DNA of 51,176 bases from Hyphomicrobiales bacterium (GCA_026982665.1 JALSGQ010000068.1:1-51176); one strand, 5' to 3'; counted from the stretch's first letter, positions 17,483 to 26,790 are shown. Numbers and translations: made by a program. Notes: a model not told the origin generated them from the letters alone.

Positions 17483-18316
17483 ATGATGTATCAGGCTGCG
17501 ATTCCCTTCCCCGCCATCGACCCGGTGGCCATCCACATAGGCCCGCTGGCCATACGCTGGTATGCGCTGGCCTACATCGTCGGGCTGTTGCTGGCCATCT
17601 TCCACGCCAAGCGCGTGCTGCGCCAGCCGCGGTATTTTGCCCCCGGCAAACCCTTCATGCCGCCTCATGCACTGGATGACTTCATGCTGTGGGCCATGCT
17701 GGGCGTCGTGGCGGGCGGGCGGCTGGGATACGTGCTGTTCTATGCGCCACAGCATTTCCTGCAGAACCCGGCAGACATCTTCGCGGTCTGGCGCGGTGGC
17801 ATGTCGTTTCACGGCGGCTTCATCGGCGTGCTCGTGGCCACCTGGCTGTTTGCGAGAAGGCGCGGCATCCCTTTCCTGCGCCTGCTGGACATCACCGCCG
17901 CTGCCACGCCCATCGGCCTGTTCCTTGGCCGCATTGCCAACTTCATCAATGCCGAGCTGTGGGGCCGCCCCACCGACATGCCGTGGGGTGTCATCTTTCC
18001 CGGCGCGGGGCCGGAGCCCCGCCACCCCAGCCAGCTTTACGAAGCGGCGCTGGAAGGCATCGTGCTGTTCGTCATCCTCCACCTGATGGTCCGTTCCGGT
18101 GCCCTGCGCCGCCCCGGCCTCATCGCCGGTGCCTTCACCGCCGGCTATGGCGTGGCGCGCTTCATCGTCGAGTTCTTCCGCGAGCCGGACAGGCACATCG
18201 GCTACCTCGCTGGCGGCTGGCTCACCATGGGCATGCTGCTGTCCCTGCCGCTCGTCGCGCTGGGTGGCTGGCTCATGTGGCGCGCCCTGCGCCAGCCACC
18301 GGCTGACGCCACGTGA
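17483..18316 (+). CDS. lgt: Prolipoprotein diacylglyceryl transferase
   Basis: This inner-membrane enzyme of about 277 residues moves a diacylglyceryl group from phosphatidylglycerol to the lipobox Cys of prolipoproteins. Several transmembrane helices are visible, with IRWYALAYIVGLL near the N-terminus, AGGRLGYVLFY, FHGGFIG and the signature GRIANFINAELWGRPTD, then HPSQLYEA. An ATG at 17441 is in frame, but family members begin close to the FPAIDP segment, so 17483 was preferred. The following methyltransferase starts 11 bases after the stop. It would process the lipoproteins in this window, including Pal. Confidence 0.93.
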   Translation: MMYQAAIPFPAIDPVAIHIGPLAIRWYALAYIVGLLLAIFHAKRVLRQPRYFAPGKPFMPPHALDDFMLWAMLGVVAGGRLGYVLFYAPQHFLQNPADIFAVWRGGMSFHGGFIGVLVATWLFARRRGIPFLRLLDITAAATPIGLFLGRIANFINAELWGRPTDMPWGVIFPGAGPEPRHPSQLYEAALEGIVLFVILHLMVRSGALRRPGLIAGAFTAGYGVARFIVEFFREPDRHIGYLAGGWLTMGMLLSLPLVALGGWLMWRALRQPPADAT

Positions 18317-18326
18317 GGATGCAGGC

Positions 18327-19433
18327 ATGAGCGGCGCAGGCACACCGCTGGAGCGCATCATCCGGCAGCAGATCACCACATCCGGCGGCCTTGCCGTGGC
18401 CGAATACATGAAGCAATGCCTCACCCATCCCGAACATGGCTATTACACCACCCGCCAGCCCCTGGGTGCAGAGGGAGACTTTCTCACCGCACCGGAAGCC
18501 TCGCAGATGTTCGGAGAGCTGCTGGGCATCTGGGCCCTGGCCTGCTGGCAGCAGCTGGGCACCCCCCATCGCCTGCATATCGTCGAGCTGGGGCCGGGGC
18601 GCGGCCTGCTGATGGCAGACCTGCTGCGCGCCGCACGCAGCCGGCCCGCTTTCCTGCAGGCATTGCAGGTGCATCTGGTGGAGCTTTCCCCCACCCTGCG
18701 ACGCGAACAGAAACAACGCCTGTCCGGCTTCGGCACACCACTGCACTGGCACGACATGCTGCCCGAGCAGCTGGATGCCTCCACCCTTGTCATCGCCAAC
18801 GAGTTCTTTGACGCCCTGCCCGTGCATCATTACGAGCGCACCGCCGAAGGCTGGCGCGAACGGCTGATCACGCTGGACGCAAACGGCAATTTCACCTTCA
18901 GCGCCAGCGGCCCCGCTCCTGCCACGCTGCCCGGCTGGGCGCAAGACCTGCCCACGGGCAGCATCATCGAGCTTTCGCCCGAACGGGAGGCTGCCGCGCT
19001 GGCGCTGGGCAGGCTGCTGCACGGCACCGGCGGCGCTGCACTCATCATCGACTATGGCCACACCACTCCCGCCCCCGGCGAAACCCTGCAGGCACTGCAC
19101 CGGCACAAGCAGGTGGACATCTTTCACCGCCCCGGCGAGTGCGACCTCACCACCCACGTGGATTTCCACGCACTGGCCGAAGCATTGCGCCAGGCGGGGC
19201 TGCACACCCCGCCGGCAATGGAACAGGGGGCCTTCCTGCTGGCACTGGGCTTGCGCGAGCGGCTCGCCACCCTGCTGCGCAATGCCGATGACGAACAGGC
19301 CCGGCGTCTGCTGCGCGGAGCGGAGCGCATCGCCGGCATCGAGCACATGGGCAGCCTGTTCAAGGTGCTGTGCGCGCATCATCCGCACCTGCCCACCCCG
19401 CCACCGTTTGCATCCGCTGGCACGGCACCCTGA
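18327..19433 (+). CDS. MidA/NDUFAF7-type SAM-dependent methyltransferase
   Basis: This 368-residue protein starts TPLERIIRQQITTSGGLAVAEYM, has GYYTTRQPLGAEGDFLTAPEASQMFGELLG, SAM-binding VELGPGRGLLMADLL and IANEFFDALPVHHY. These are hallmarks of the family whose mitochondrial member NDUFAF7 dimethylates an arginine of complex I subunit NDUFS2. The bacterial target is not proven. It follows lgt closely and precedes the laccase-domain gene, a common alphaproteobacterial order. Confidence 0.88.
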   Translation: MSGAGTPLERIIRQQITTSGGLAVAEYMKQCLTHPEHGYYTTRQPLGAEGDFLTAPEASQMFGELLGIWALACWQQLGTPHRLHIVELGPGRGLLMADLLRAARSRPAFLQALQVHLVELSPTLRREQKQRLSGFGTPLHWHDMLPEQLDASTLVIANEFFDALPVHHYERTAEGWRERLITLDANGNFTFSASGPAPATLPGWAQDLPTGSIIELSPEREAAALALGRLLHGTGGAALIIDYGHTTPAPGETLQALHRHKQVDIFHRPGECDLTTHVDFHALAEALRQAGLHTPPAMEQGAFLLALGLRERLATLLRNADDEQARRLLRGAERIAGIEHMGSLFKVLCAHHPHLPTPPPFASAGTAP

Positions 19434-19500
19434 CATGCCTTGATGCTGCCCGGATGATGCGTGCAACATGGATGGCAAGATGCAAACAGGAGCCCCGGCC

Positions 19501-20283
19501 ATGGCACGGTTCATTACCGCTCCCCTGCTGGAACAGATGCAGGAAAACATCTTCCGCCACGCCTTTTTCACCCGCAACGGCGGCGTGTCGAAAGGCATTT
19601 ATGCCTCGCTCAACACCGGCCTCGGTTCCCGCGATGATCCGGAACATGTGCGCAAGAACCGCCGCCGCGCCATGCAGGCGCTGGGCGCATCGGCACTGGC
19701 CACACCATCACAGAAGCACACCGACATCTGCGCCATCATCACCAGCACGGAAGAATGGGATTTCGATGCCCCGCCGGTGGCCGATGCCATCGCCACCACC
19801 GTGCCCGACCTGATGGTGGCGGTAAACACCGCCGACTGTGCGCCGGTATTGTTTGCCGACCCCGTTGCCAAGGTGGTGGCCGCCGCCCATGCCGGCTGGC
19901 GTGGAGCCATCGGCGGCGTGCTGGAAAACACCATCGCGGCCATGGAGAAGCTGGGCGCAACGCGCTCGCGCATCACCGCAGTGGTCGGCCCCTGCATCAG
20001 CCAGGCAGCCTATGAGGTCGGCCCGGAGTTTCGGGAAACCTTCCTGCGCAAGGATGCAGGCAACGACCGCTTCTTCCACCCGGCCCAAAAGCCCGGGCAC
20101 TTCATGTTCGACCTGCCGGGCTACAACCTTGCCCGCCTGCAGGCTGCGGGCATCGGGCAGGCAGGCACGCTGCAGCGCTGCACCCACGGCGAGGAGCAGG
20201 ATTTCTTTTCCTATCGCCGCACCTGCCAGCGCAACGAACCCGACTACGGCCGCCAGCTTTCTGCCATCGTGCTGCTGCCATGA
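19501..20283 (+). CDS. pgeF: Laccase-domain protein, YfiH/PgeF-type
   Basis: This 260-residue protein has FFTRNGGVSKGIYASLNTGLGSRDDPE, the metal-site segments NTADCAPVLF and AAAHAGWRGAIGGV, and VVGPCISQAAYEVG. Members were named polyphenol oxidase or PgeF (editing of peptidoglycan precursors) and have purine nucleoside phosphorylase activity in relatives such as human LACC1. The ATG at 19501 has AGGAG upstream; an ATG at 19468 is possible. Its stop overlaps the next start as ATGA. Confidence 0.9.
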   Translation: MARFITAPLLEQMQENIFRHAFFTRNGGVSKGIYASLNTGLGSRDDPEHVRKNRRRAMQALGASALATPSQKHTDICAIITSTEEWDFDAPPVADAIATTVPDLMVAVNTADCAPVLFADPVAKVVAAAHAGWRGAIGGVLENTIAAMEKLGATRSRITAVVGPCISQAAYEVGPEFRETFLRKDAGNDRFFHPAQKPGHFMFDLPGYNLARLQAAGIGQAGTLQRCTHGEEQDFFSYRRTCQRNEPDYGRQLSAIVLLP

Positions 20284-21047
20284 AATACGACGCCAACAGC
20301 ATGAACTCCGGCTTTCAGCAGCGGCGCATGCCCCGCTGGCTGCCGTTTGCCCTGCTGCTGACGGCCTGCGCACCGCAGCCCGATCTGCTGGAGCCGGCTC
20401 CCACCCGCGTGGAACCGCCGCCGGCGGACGTGCTGGCAAAACCCGGCCCCGGTGCCGAAAACGAGCTGGACCCTGCGCTGTTTGCCGGCCTGCCGCCGCA
20501 GGCCCGCACCGAGCTGGGCCTGCCGCCTGTTGATGCTCCGGCCACGGCCAGCAGCACGGCCACACCTCCCAAACCCTCCCCCCGGGCAAATGCACGCACT
20601 GCCGCAGCAAGGGCCGAAACCGGCAGCAAGGCCACGCCCAACCGCGGCACACGGCAGCAAAAGGCAACCGGCAAGGCGCAGGCAAGGATTGCCTCCGTGG
20701 CGGTGGTGAAGGTGGAAGGCGCGCCGGGCAAGGGCAACGCGGAGCTCACCCGTGCCCTGCGGCTGGTTCTGCGCAAGGCCGGCTGGCCGGTGCGCACCCG
20801 CCCGGCACCCGATTCCATGCGCATCAGCGGCCGCGTGGAGCTGGGGCCGAAAACCCCGCGCGGGCAACGCGTGCGGCTGAAGTGGACGGTGAAGGCCCCC
20901 AACGGCAAGCTGCTGGGAGTGATCGATCAGAACAACATCGTGCCCTCCGGCAGCCTGGATGAGGGCTTCGGCGCATCTGCCCTGCCGGCGGCGGAAGGCG
21001 CGGCGGAAGGCATCTTCAACCTCGTGCGCCGCCTGCAACGCAGCTGA
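20280..21047 (+). CDS. Predicted lipoprotein, unknown function
   Basis: This 255-residue protein has a basic, longer-than-usual N-terminus, hydrophobic core LPFALLLTAC with a lipobox Cys, then a Pro/Ala/Thr-rich linker of about 110 residues and a compact C-terminal domain (VAVVKVEGAPGKGNAELTRALRLVLRKAGWPV, RISGRVELGPKTPRGQRVRLKWTVKAPNG). Repeated strands suggest a beta-rich periplasmic domain. It is coupled to pgeF. An internal ATG at 20301 would shorten the n-region. I do not recognise a named family. Confidence 0.75.
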   Translation: MKYDANSMNSGFQQRRMPRWLPFALLLTACAPQPDLLEPAPTRVEPPPADVLAKPGPGAENELDPALFAGLPPQARTELGLPPVDAPATASSTATPPKPSPRANARTAAARAETGSKATPNRGTRQQKATGKAQARIASVAVVKVEGAPGKGNAELTRALRLVLRKAGWPVRTRPAPDSMRISGRVELGPKTPRGQRVRLKWTVKAPNGKLLGVIDQNNIVPSGSLDEGFGASALPAAEGAAEGIFNLVRRLQRS

Positions 21048-21121
21048 CCCGCCGCATCACGCTGTGCCTCCCTGCCGGCAGCGTTTTTCCGCTGCGCGCC
21101 AAGGGAGGTGTTGGCACAGGA

Positions 21122-21706
21122 TCACTTCACGATCACCTTCGCCCCCACCGGCACGCGCTTGTAGAGATCTATCACGTCCTCGTTGCGCAGCCGGATGCAG
21201 CCGGAGGAAACGGCGCGGCCAATGCTCCACGGCTGGTTGGTGCCATGAATGCGATACAGCGTATCACGCCCGTTCTGATACAGATACAGCGCCCGCGCCC
21301 CCAGCGGGTTGTTGGGTCCGCCCTCCATCTTTTCCGGCAGCTTGCGGCGATACTTGCGCCACTCGCGCTCTATCATCTCCCTGGGCGGATACCAGTCCGG
21401 CCATTCCGTCTTGCGCCCCACCTTCGCCACGCCAGACCATTGAAACCCGGCCCGCCCCACGCCAATGCCATAGCGCTTGGCCTTGTCATTGCCCAATACG
21501 AGATAGAGATAGCGCTGGCGGGTATCGATGATGATGGTGCCGGGCTTCTCGTCGGTTACATAGCGCACCACGCGCGGCGCATACTTCTGCTCATCAAAGG
21601 CAAGCTTGCGCGCACCGAAGTTGTATTTCTTCTGCTGCGCCCATGCTTCCGCCCCCGCCAGCGGAACCACCAGCAGCATGAGCACCACCACCAGATGCCG
21701 AAACAT
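21122..21706 (-). CDS. L,D-transpeptidase (YkuD domain)
   Basis: This 194-residue periplasmic enzyme has a signal peptide ending at GAEAWA and the YkuD catalytic motif HGTNQPWSIGRAVSSGCIRL with the active-site Cys. It forms 3-3 peptidoglycan crosslinks or attaches proteins to peptidoglycan; which one cannot be told. The ATG at 21704-21706 has GGGAGAGG upstream. It is convergent with the lipoprotein gene. Confidence 0.92.
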   Translation of the reverse strand: MFRHLVVVLMLLVVPLAGAEAWAQQKKYNFGARKLAFDEQKYAPRVVRYVTDEKPGTIIIDTRQRYLYLVLGNDKAKRYGIGVGRAGFQWSGVAKVGRKTEWPDWYPPREMIEREWRKYRRKLPEKMEGGPNNPLGARALYLYQNGRDTLYRIHGTNQPWSIGRAVSSGCIRLRNEDVIDLYKRVPVGAKVIVK

Positions 21707-21815
21707 TTCCCTCTCCCCTGCCACCATAACGAATCACGCCATGCACGCGGCATGATATGGCAAGAGCGCAAGACAATGCCAGCAACACGCAGCGATTGCC
21801 CATGCGCCCCATGCC

Positions 21816-22622
21816 CTATCCCGCCTGCACGAAGCGATCCGGCCGCAGCCGGTGGCGCTCATCGGTAAGCCGCCAGATGGTGCCCGCCATTGCCGCCAGC
21901 GCCGCCAGCCCCACCACGCCGGCAATCAGGAACATGATCATCAGCTGATATTTCACCGCCTCCACCGGCGGCGCACCGGCCAGGATCTGCCCCGTCATCA
22001 TCCCCGGCAATGAAATGATGCCCGCCGCTGCCATGGCGTTGATCATCGGCGTCAGCGCCATGCGCAATGCCCTTGCCGCAAACGGCTGCACTGCCTGCCA
22101 GCGCGAGCACCCCAGCAGCAGCCGTGCCTCGATGGCCGCGCGCTCCCGCGTGATGGCCTCGGTAATGGCATTGAGCCCCAGCGTGATGCCGGTCATCGAA
22201 TTGCCGAGGATCATGCCGAAGATCGGCAACAACTGCCTGGGCGCATGCCACGGCTCTGGCCGCAGCACCACCAGCAGCGTGTAGAGCAGGGCCAGCACGC
22301 CCACGAACAGCAGCGATGCCGAACCGGGCAGCCAGCGCCACACCCCCTGCAGAGGCCGCTGCTGCCGGCGCATCACCTCGCGCATGGCCATGCCCACCAT
22401 CACGGATGCAGCCGCCAGCGTGATCCACCCGTTGGTGGCTGCAAAGATGAACTTCAGCACCAGCCCCACCAGCAGCAACTGCGCCACCATGCGAAGCGCC
22501 ACCCATGCCAGCGAACGCGCCAGCCCCACCTCGAACAGCAAGGCCAGCCCGGCAGTGATGACCAGCAGCAGGGCCGAGGCCGCCACCTCCCAGTATTCCA
22601 GCGTGATATACTCCGCGCCCAT
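21816..22622 (-). CDS. fetB: FetB-type ABC transporter permease (UPF0014)
   Basis: This 268-residue inner-membrane protein has about seven hydrophobic helices and the family segments VGMAMREVMRRQQRP, GMILGNSMTGITLGLN, LLLGCSRWQAVQPFAARALRMALTPMIN and SLPGMMTGQILAG. FetB is the permease of the FetAB system, linked in E. coli to iron export and oxidative-stress tolerance. It follows the ATPase gene fetA after an 89-base gap. Family call is firm, iron role is by homology. Confidence 0.88.
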   Translation of the reverse strand: MGAEYITLEYWEVAASALLLVITAGLALLFEVGLARSLAWVALRMVAQLLLVGLVLKFIFAATNGWITLAAASVMVGMAMREVMRRQQRPLQGVWRWLPGSASLLFVGVLALLYTLLVVLRPEPWHAPRQLLPIFGMILGNSMTGITLGLNAITEAITRERAAIEARLLLGCSRWQAVQPFAARALRMALTPMINAMAAAGIISLPGMMTGQILAGAPPVEAVKYQLMIMFLIAGVVGLAALAAMAGTIWRLTDERHRLRPDRFVQAG

Positions 22623-22711
22623 CCCACCGGCTCCATATCATGACCACCACGAGAACACGCCATAAAAACACGAAACAAAAAACAGCAGGAGGAGCGCTTT
22701 CCGCAGAAAAA

Positions 22712-23338
22712 TCACCGAGGCGCATCCACCGGCTCCAGCCTGCCCGCCTTCATGCGCCAGAAACGCTGCCCAAGCCGCTGCGCCTGGGCCGCATCATGGG
22801 TGATGAGCAGCACTGTCTTGCCCTCCTCCAGCAACCGCTGCAACAATGCCTCCACCTTCTCCCGCGATTCCGCATCCAGCGCCGAGGTCGGCTCATCCAG
22901 CACCAGCACCTCGGGCTGCATTGCCAGCGCCCGGGCCAGTGCCAGCCGCTGCCGCTCGCCGCTGGAGGTGCGCGCCACCAGCCACTGCATGGCCTCGGCA
23001 GGCAGCCCCACCTCCTCCAGCAGCGCTTCCGCATCGCCCGGAAACACGAAGTGATCCGACACCCGCTCCGCCCACCAGCCACTTTCCGCCGGCACATAGG
23101 CCACCAGCCTGCGCCACTCCGGTGCCGGCATGGCATTGCGCGAGCGCGAGCGCCACAACACATCCCCCTCGTTGGGGTCAAGATCGGCAATCGCCCGCGC
23201 CAGCACCGACTTGCCGGAGCCCGAACGCCCCATGATGACGCCACACTCACCCGCCGGCAGGGAAAGGTTGACCGGCTGCAGCATCGGCAACCGCGCCAAT
23301 GCACGAACCTCCAGCATCACCACCCCTCCACCATGCAT
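22712..23338 (-). CDS. fetA: FetA-type ABC transporter ATP-binding protein
   Basis: This protein of about 208 residues has Walker A GRSGSGKS, Q-loop region AYVPAESGWW, ABC signature TSSGERQRLALARAL and Walker B VLVLDEPTSALD. It sits directly before the FetB-type permease. The start could be the internal Met eight residues in (MLEVRALARL). It begins 18 bases after the two-helix membrane protein gene, so the fetAB genes seem to be the tail of a larger operon. Confidence 0.87.
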   Translation of the reverse strand: MHGGGVVMLEVRALARLPMLQPVNLSLPAGECGVIMGRSGSGKSVLARAIADLDPNEGDVLWRSRSRNAMPAPEWRRLVAYVPAESGWWAERVSDHFVFPGDAEALLEEVGLPAEAMQWLVARTSSGERQRLALARALAMQPEVLVLDEPTSALDAESREKVEALLQRLLEEGKTVLLITHDAAQAQRLGQRFWRMKAGRLEPVDAPR

Positions 23339-23356
23339 GGTGCCGCCGCCATGTCA

Positions 23357-23959
23357 TCAGCGCAAATGCTTGCGGGCATTGGCCATGATCTGCGCATCCA
23401 CCCGTTCCTCGCTGTAGCCTGCCGCGGCATCGCTCTCGCCCAGCAGGTCCTTGCGGATTTCCGTGGTCAGCCTCGCCAGCGCCTCCTGCACCTCCCGCAC
23501 CTCCTGTGCCGAATAGGCATCGTCGCTGGAGGCCCGGTCGAACACCTCCAGGAACCGCTGATATTCCTCCAGCACGTTCGGAGCCGCCACCAGCGCCAGC
23601 CTGTGCGTGATGAACTGCAACCGCAGCCGCTCCGCATCGCTGATGCGGCGGCTTGCCAGAACCTCTTCCAGCAGCGTCAGCAGGCTGTTGTAGATGTCCA
23701 CCTTCAGCTCGGTGAACTTCAGCGACCACTCCTTTTCCAGCTCCACTTCCGTCTGCTTGTTCAGCAGCAGCGCGGTAATCAGCACCGTGGCGACAATGCC
23801 GAGAATGACCAGCAGCACCTCCTGGGTAAAGGGCCACTCCTCCGCCACCCGGTAGGCCGCCCGCAGCCACAGGTAGCCTCCCGCCACCAGCATCACGGAC
23901 AGCAGCAGATACAATGCATCCTGCCGCCGCAGGCGTGTCATCTTCTCCAAGCGCCTCAT
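23357..23959 (-). CDS. Two-helix membrane protein with cytoplasmic helical domain, unknown
   Basis: This 200-residue protein has hydrophobic helices at about residues 14-34 (ALYLLLSVMLVAGGYLWL) and 45-66 (EVLLVILGIVATVLITALLL), then about 130 mostly charged helical residues (EVELEKEWSLKFTELKVDIYNSLLTLLEEVL). I do not recognise a family. The start overlaps the mltA stop as ATGA and the next gene is fetA, so it is cotranscribed between a peptidoglycan enzyme and an ABC transporter. A shape like a small sensor or scaffold is possible, without evidence. Confidence 0.7.
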   Translation of the reverse strand: MRRLEKMTRLRRQDALYLLLSVMLVAGGYLWLRAAYRVAEEWPFTQEVLLVILGIVATVLITALLLNKQTEVELEKEWSLKFTELKVDIYNSLLTLLEEVLASRRISDAERLRLQFITHRLALVAAPNVLEEYQRFLEVFDRASSDDAYSAQEVREVQEALARLTTEIRKDLLGESDAAAGYSEERVDAQIMANARKHLR

Positions 23960-25236
23960 GGCATGCGCCCCTGGTTCCAGTTGCCGCGCTTGCGTGGCCG
24001 TGCCTGTGGCGACTCTTTCTGCGTATCCGCACCGGCCTGGTCGCCGCTCATCTTCCCTGTCAGCCTGGCGGCCAGCGGCCTGGGCAGCAGCACCGCCATG
24101 AAGCCCGGTGCCTTCTGCCGCCCGGCCAATGCCCCGGCGGCATCACCAAAGCCGTAGAAGATGTCTCCGCGCACCTTGCCGCGAATGGCCGTGCCCGTGT
24201 CCTGCGCCACCATCAGCCGCCGAAACGGCCCCTGCCCGCCGCCACGGCGCGGTGCCGTGGTTTCCAGCCACACCGGCGCGCCATAGGGCCAGTAACGGTA
24301 ATCCACCGCCAGAGATGCCAGCGGCGTGAGCTGCACCCCTTGCGCGCCATAGGCTCCCAGCCGTGCATCGGGCAGGTCAACGATGCGGAAGAACACGTAG
24401 GACCTGTTCTCCCACATCAGCTTGCGCGCCTGTTTCGGATTGGCCCTCATCCAGCGCTTCAGCGACTGCATGGAGAGCTTCTCCCGCGGGATGATGCCGC
24501 GCTCGATGAGCAATCGCCCGATACCGGTGAAGGGATGCCCCGTCTTGCCCGCAAACGCCAGCCGCAGCACGCGCCCATCCGGCAGCCGCACCCGGCCGGA
24601 GCCCTGGATCTGCATGAAGAAGCGCTCCACCGCATCCTTCAGCCAGACGATTTCAAGCCCCCGCCCCTTCAGCGCTCCACGCTCTATCTGTTCGCGCGTG
24701 TAATAGGGCCGTGCCCGCCCCTTCACGTAGCGCCCGTAGGCCACCCCCAGCCGTTTTGCATCTTCCGGCTTCAGCCGCACCAGGTCATCAGGCCGCCCGT
24801 GCAGCGGCACCTGGTACGGCCCCTGGCGCTTCAGGCTGCCCTCGACCTCCGGCTCGTAATAGCCGGTGAACAACCCTGAGGGCTTGCGCACCATCTGCGT
24901 GCTGACGGGATGAAAATGCTGCTCGAAGAAATCTCTCGCCTGCTTGCCGCTCACCTTTTCCGGCAGCTTCAGGGCCGCCCGGCACACCGCCTGCCAGTCG
25001 CGGATCGTGCCGCCATAGCGTGCATCCCGCCAGTAGTAATCCGGCTTCAGCATGGCCTGGCAGGAGCGCCTGAAAGCCGCCAGCGCCAGCGCATGATCGG
25101 CTTGCGCCCACCCCGGCAGATCGGTGAAACGCCACAGCTTCAGCTCTGCCGTCATGCCCTCCTGCGCTCCCATCATCAGCAGCAGTGCCGAGGCCAGCAT
25201 TGCCTTGCCCGTGCCGCCCTTGCGTTCATGCCTCAT
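23956..25236 (-). CDS. mltA: Membrane-bound lytic murein transglycosylase A
   Basis: This periplasmic enzyme of about 426 residues cleaves peptidoglycan glycan strands. It has a signal-like N-terminus (MLASALLLMMGAQEG), the MltA segment LFTGYYEPEVEGS, YYTREQIERG, FFMQIQGSGRVRLPDG, and the C-terminal 3D domain with the Asp residues in AQDTGTAIRGKVRGDIFYG. The usual lipobox Cys is not seen, so anchoring is uncertain. An earlier in-frame start at 25269 is possible. It overlaps the YgjP gene by 11 bases and the next gene by four. Confidence 0.9.
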   Translation of the reverse strand: MRHERKGGTGKAMLASALLLMMGAQEGMTAELKLWRFTDLPGWAQADHALALAAFRRSCQAMLKPDYYWRDARYGGTIRDWQAVCRAALKLPEKVSGKQARDFFEQHFHPVSTQMVRKPSGLFTGYYEPEVEGSLKRQGPYQVPLHGRPDDLVRLKPEDAKRLGVAYGRYVKGRARPYYTREQIERGALKGRGLEIVWLKDAVERFFMQIQGSGRVRLPDGRVLRLAFAGKTGHPFTGIGRLLIERGIIPREKLSMQSLKRWMRANPKQARKLMWENRSYVFFRIVDLPDARLGAYGAQGVQLTPLASLAVDYRYWPYGAPVWLETTAPRRGGGQGPFRRLMVAQDTGTAIRGKVRGDIFYGFGDAAGALAGRQKAPGFMAVLLPRPLAARLTGKMSGDQAGADTQKESPQARPRKRGNWNQGRMP

Positions 25237-26005
25237 GGGCACCACCATAGCGATGCAGCGCCGCTCCATGCCGTTTCAGCCATTCCTCGGCCTCCTTCCA
25301 GTGCGCGCAATGCGCCGCCACCAACCGCCAGAAGCGCTGCGAGTGATTCATCTCCCGCAAGTGCGCCACCTCGTGCGCCGCCAGGTAATCCAGCACCATC
25401 GGTGGCGCCAGGATCACCCGCCACGAGAAGTTCAGCGCCCCGCGGCTGGAACACGAACCCCAGCGGCTCTTCTGATCGCGCACCGAAAGGCGCGAGAAGC
25501 GCACCTCCATCACCTGCGCATAATGCCGGCAACTGCGCAGCAGCTCCTGCCGCGCCTGTTTCTTCAGCCAATCGGTGAGCCTGCGCGGCAGGTGCTCCTC
25601 CGCTCCAGCAACGCACAGCCGCCGCGCTCCACCCACCTCCTCGCGCCACACCGTGCCGCGCTGCCCCGGCACGTGCACGACGAGATGCTCCTCTCCGCGG
25701 TAGGGGATGACCTGCCCATGCGCAAAGGGCACGGCCGCCCCCCGCCTCTCCAGGTGCCGGGCGATCCACTCCCGCCTGCTCTCGGCAAAGGCCAGCCCGT
25801 CAGCCAGCGCCACGCCGGGCGGCACGCTCACCACCGCCCTGCCCTCCCCCGGCGGCAACCGCAGGATGATGCGCTTCGCCCGCCCATGCTCGCGCACCAG
25901 CAGCGGCACCTGCTGCCCATCACAGTCCAGCACCGCCTCCAGCACCCGCGCCTTCTCATCCTGCTGGCGCTGCCGGGGCTGACGAATGTTGCGCAACCGC
26001 ATCAT
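25226..26005 (-). CDS. YgjP/SprT-like zinc metallopeptidase (DUF45)
   Basis: This 259-residue protein has a conserved N-terminal fold (RAKRIILRLPPGEGRAVVSVP, REWIARHL), SVRDQKSRWGSCSSRGALNFSWRVILAP and the zinc motif HEVAHLREMNHSQRFW with HExxH. The family is cytosolic and of unknown substrate. Its start overlaps the phosphatase stop as ATGA, so it is translationally coupled. Confidence 0.9.
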   Translation of the reverse strand: MMRLRNIRQPRQRQQDEKARVLEAVLDCDGQQVPLLVREHGRAKRIILRLPPGEGRAVVSVPPGVALADGLAFAESRREWIARHLERRGAAVPFAHGQVIPYRGEEHLVVHVPGQRGTVWREEVGGARRLCVAGAEEHLPRRLTDWLKKQARQELLRSCRHYAQVMEVRFSRLSVRDQKSRWGSCSSRGALNFSWRVILAPPMVLDYLAAHEVAHLREMNHSQRFWRLVAAHCAHWKEAEEWLKRHGAALHRYGGAHEA

Positions 26006-26493
26006 GCCTGCAAGCGCCCTGCCTTGCGCAATTCCTCCTCCACGTGATCAGCCAGCCCTTGCGCGGCGGCCTCCAGCAGGTCAAGCACATGCTCGAAGCC
26101 TTCCTCGCCACCGAAGTAGGGGTCCGGCACCTCACGCTCGCCCCTTTCGGGCGCAAACTCCATGAACAGCCTGATGCGCTGCATCTGCTCTTCGTCAGCC
26201 AGCGCCATCAGGTCGGAGAGATTCTCCGCATCCATCGCCAGGATGAGGTCGAAGGCATCAAGATCAGGCCTTTTCACCTGCCGCCCGCGCAAGCCGGAGA
26301 TATCCACGCCGCGCCGCGCAATGGCACGCTGCGCGCGGGCGTCCGGCGGCTTGCCGATGTGCCAGCTTCCCGTGCCGGCGGAATCCACTTCCACCAGGTG
26401 ATCAATGCCCCGCCGCTGCAGCTCCCGGCGGAACAATCCTTCCGCCATTGGCGAACGGCAGATGTTGCCAAGGCATACGAACAGGATGCGCAA
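26002..26493 (-). CDS. Low-molecular-weight protein-tyrosine phosphatase, TTG start
   Basis: This 163-residue phosphatase has the P-loop VCLGNICRSPMAE with the nucleophilic Cys and Arg, and the general-acid segment VPDPYFGG with the Asp. Family members begin with about four residues before the P-loop strand; here that point is a TTG (complement of 26491-26493) with GGGAGA eight bases upstream, so a TTG start is called. An ATG start much further upstream would add about 60 unrelated residues. First gene of the run leading to fetB. Confidence 0.88.
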   Translation of the reverse strand: MRILFVCLGNICRSPMAEGLFRRELQRRGIDHLVEVDSAGTGSWHIGKPPDARAQRAIARRGVDISGLRGRQVKRPDLDAFDLILAMDAENLSDLMALADEEQMQRIRLFMEFAPERGEREVPDPYFGGEEGFEHVLDLLEAAAQGLADHVEEELRKAGRLQA

Positions 26494-26589
26494 GACGGTT
26501 CTCCCACGGTCCGGAATCACTACGGCAATGCAACTGCATGCATCTGGCCGCGAGAGGAAGCCCCTGTCAACGCACCACGATGAAAAAGA

Positions 26590-26617
26590 GGCCCCGCCGT
26601 GGGGGAGCGGCGGGGCC
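26590..26617 (-). terminator. Strong intrinsic terminator (minus strand)
   Basis: GGCCCCGCCG (26590-26599) pairs perfectly with CGGCGGGGCC (26608-26617). On the minus strand the stem is followed by TCTTTTTC. It sits between the small secreted-protein gene upstream and the phosphatase operon downstream and should end the former transcript. Confidence 0.85.
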
Positions 26618-26790
26618 ATGAAGTGCCGGTTGGAGGGGAGGCAACCGGCCGGGGGAGAAGGTGGCATTGCCTGCATGCCTTGCCGCGGGAAAGCGGCAGA
26701 TGATCAGGCAATCCGGGAAGGAAGAGGCAAAACACCTCCGGCAACACCACGCCACGACAATCCTGTTTCAGCACGCACGCTGCATTGCTC

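Noticed and set aside
22640-24157. Open frame of about 500 codons on the plus strand opposite fetA and the membrane protein
   Set aside because: Shadow of minus-strand genes whose Walker motifs and helices are clear.
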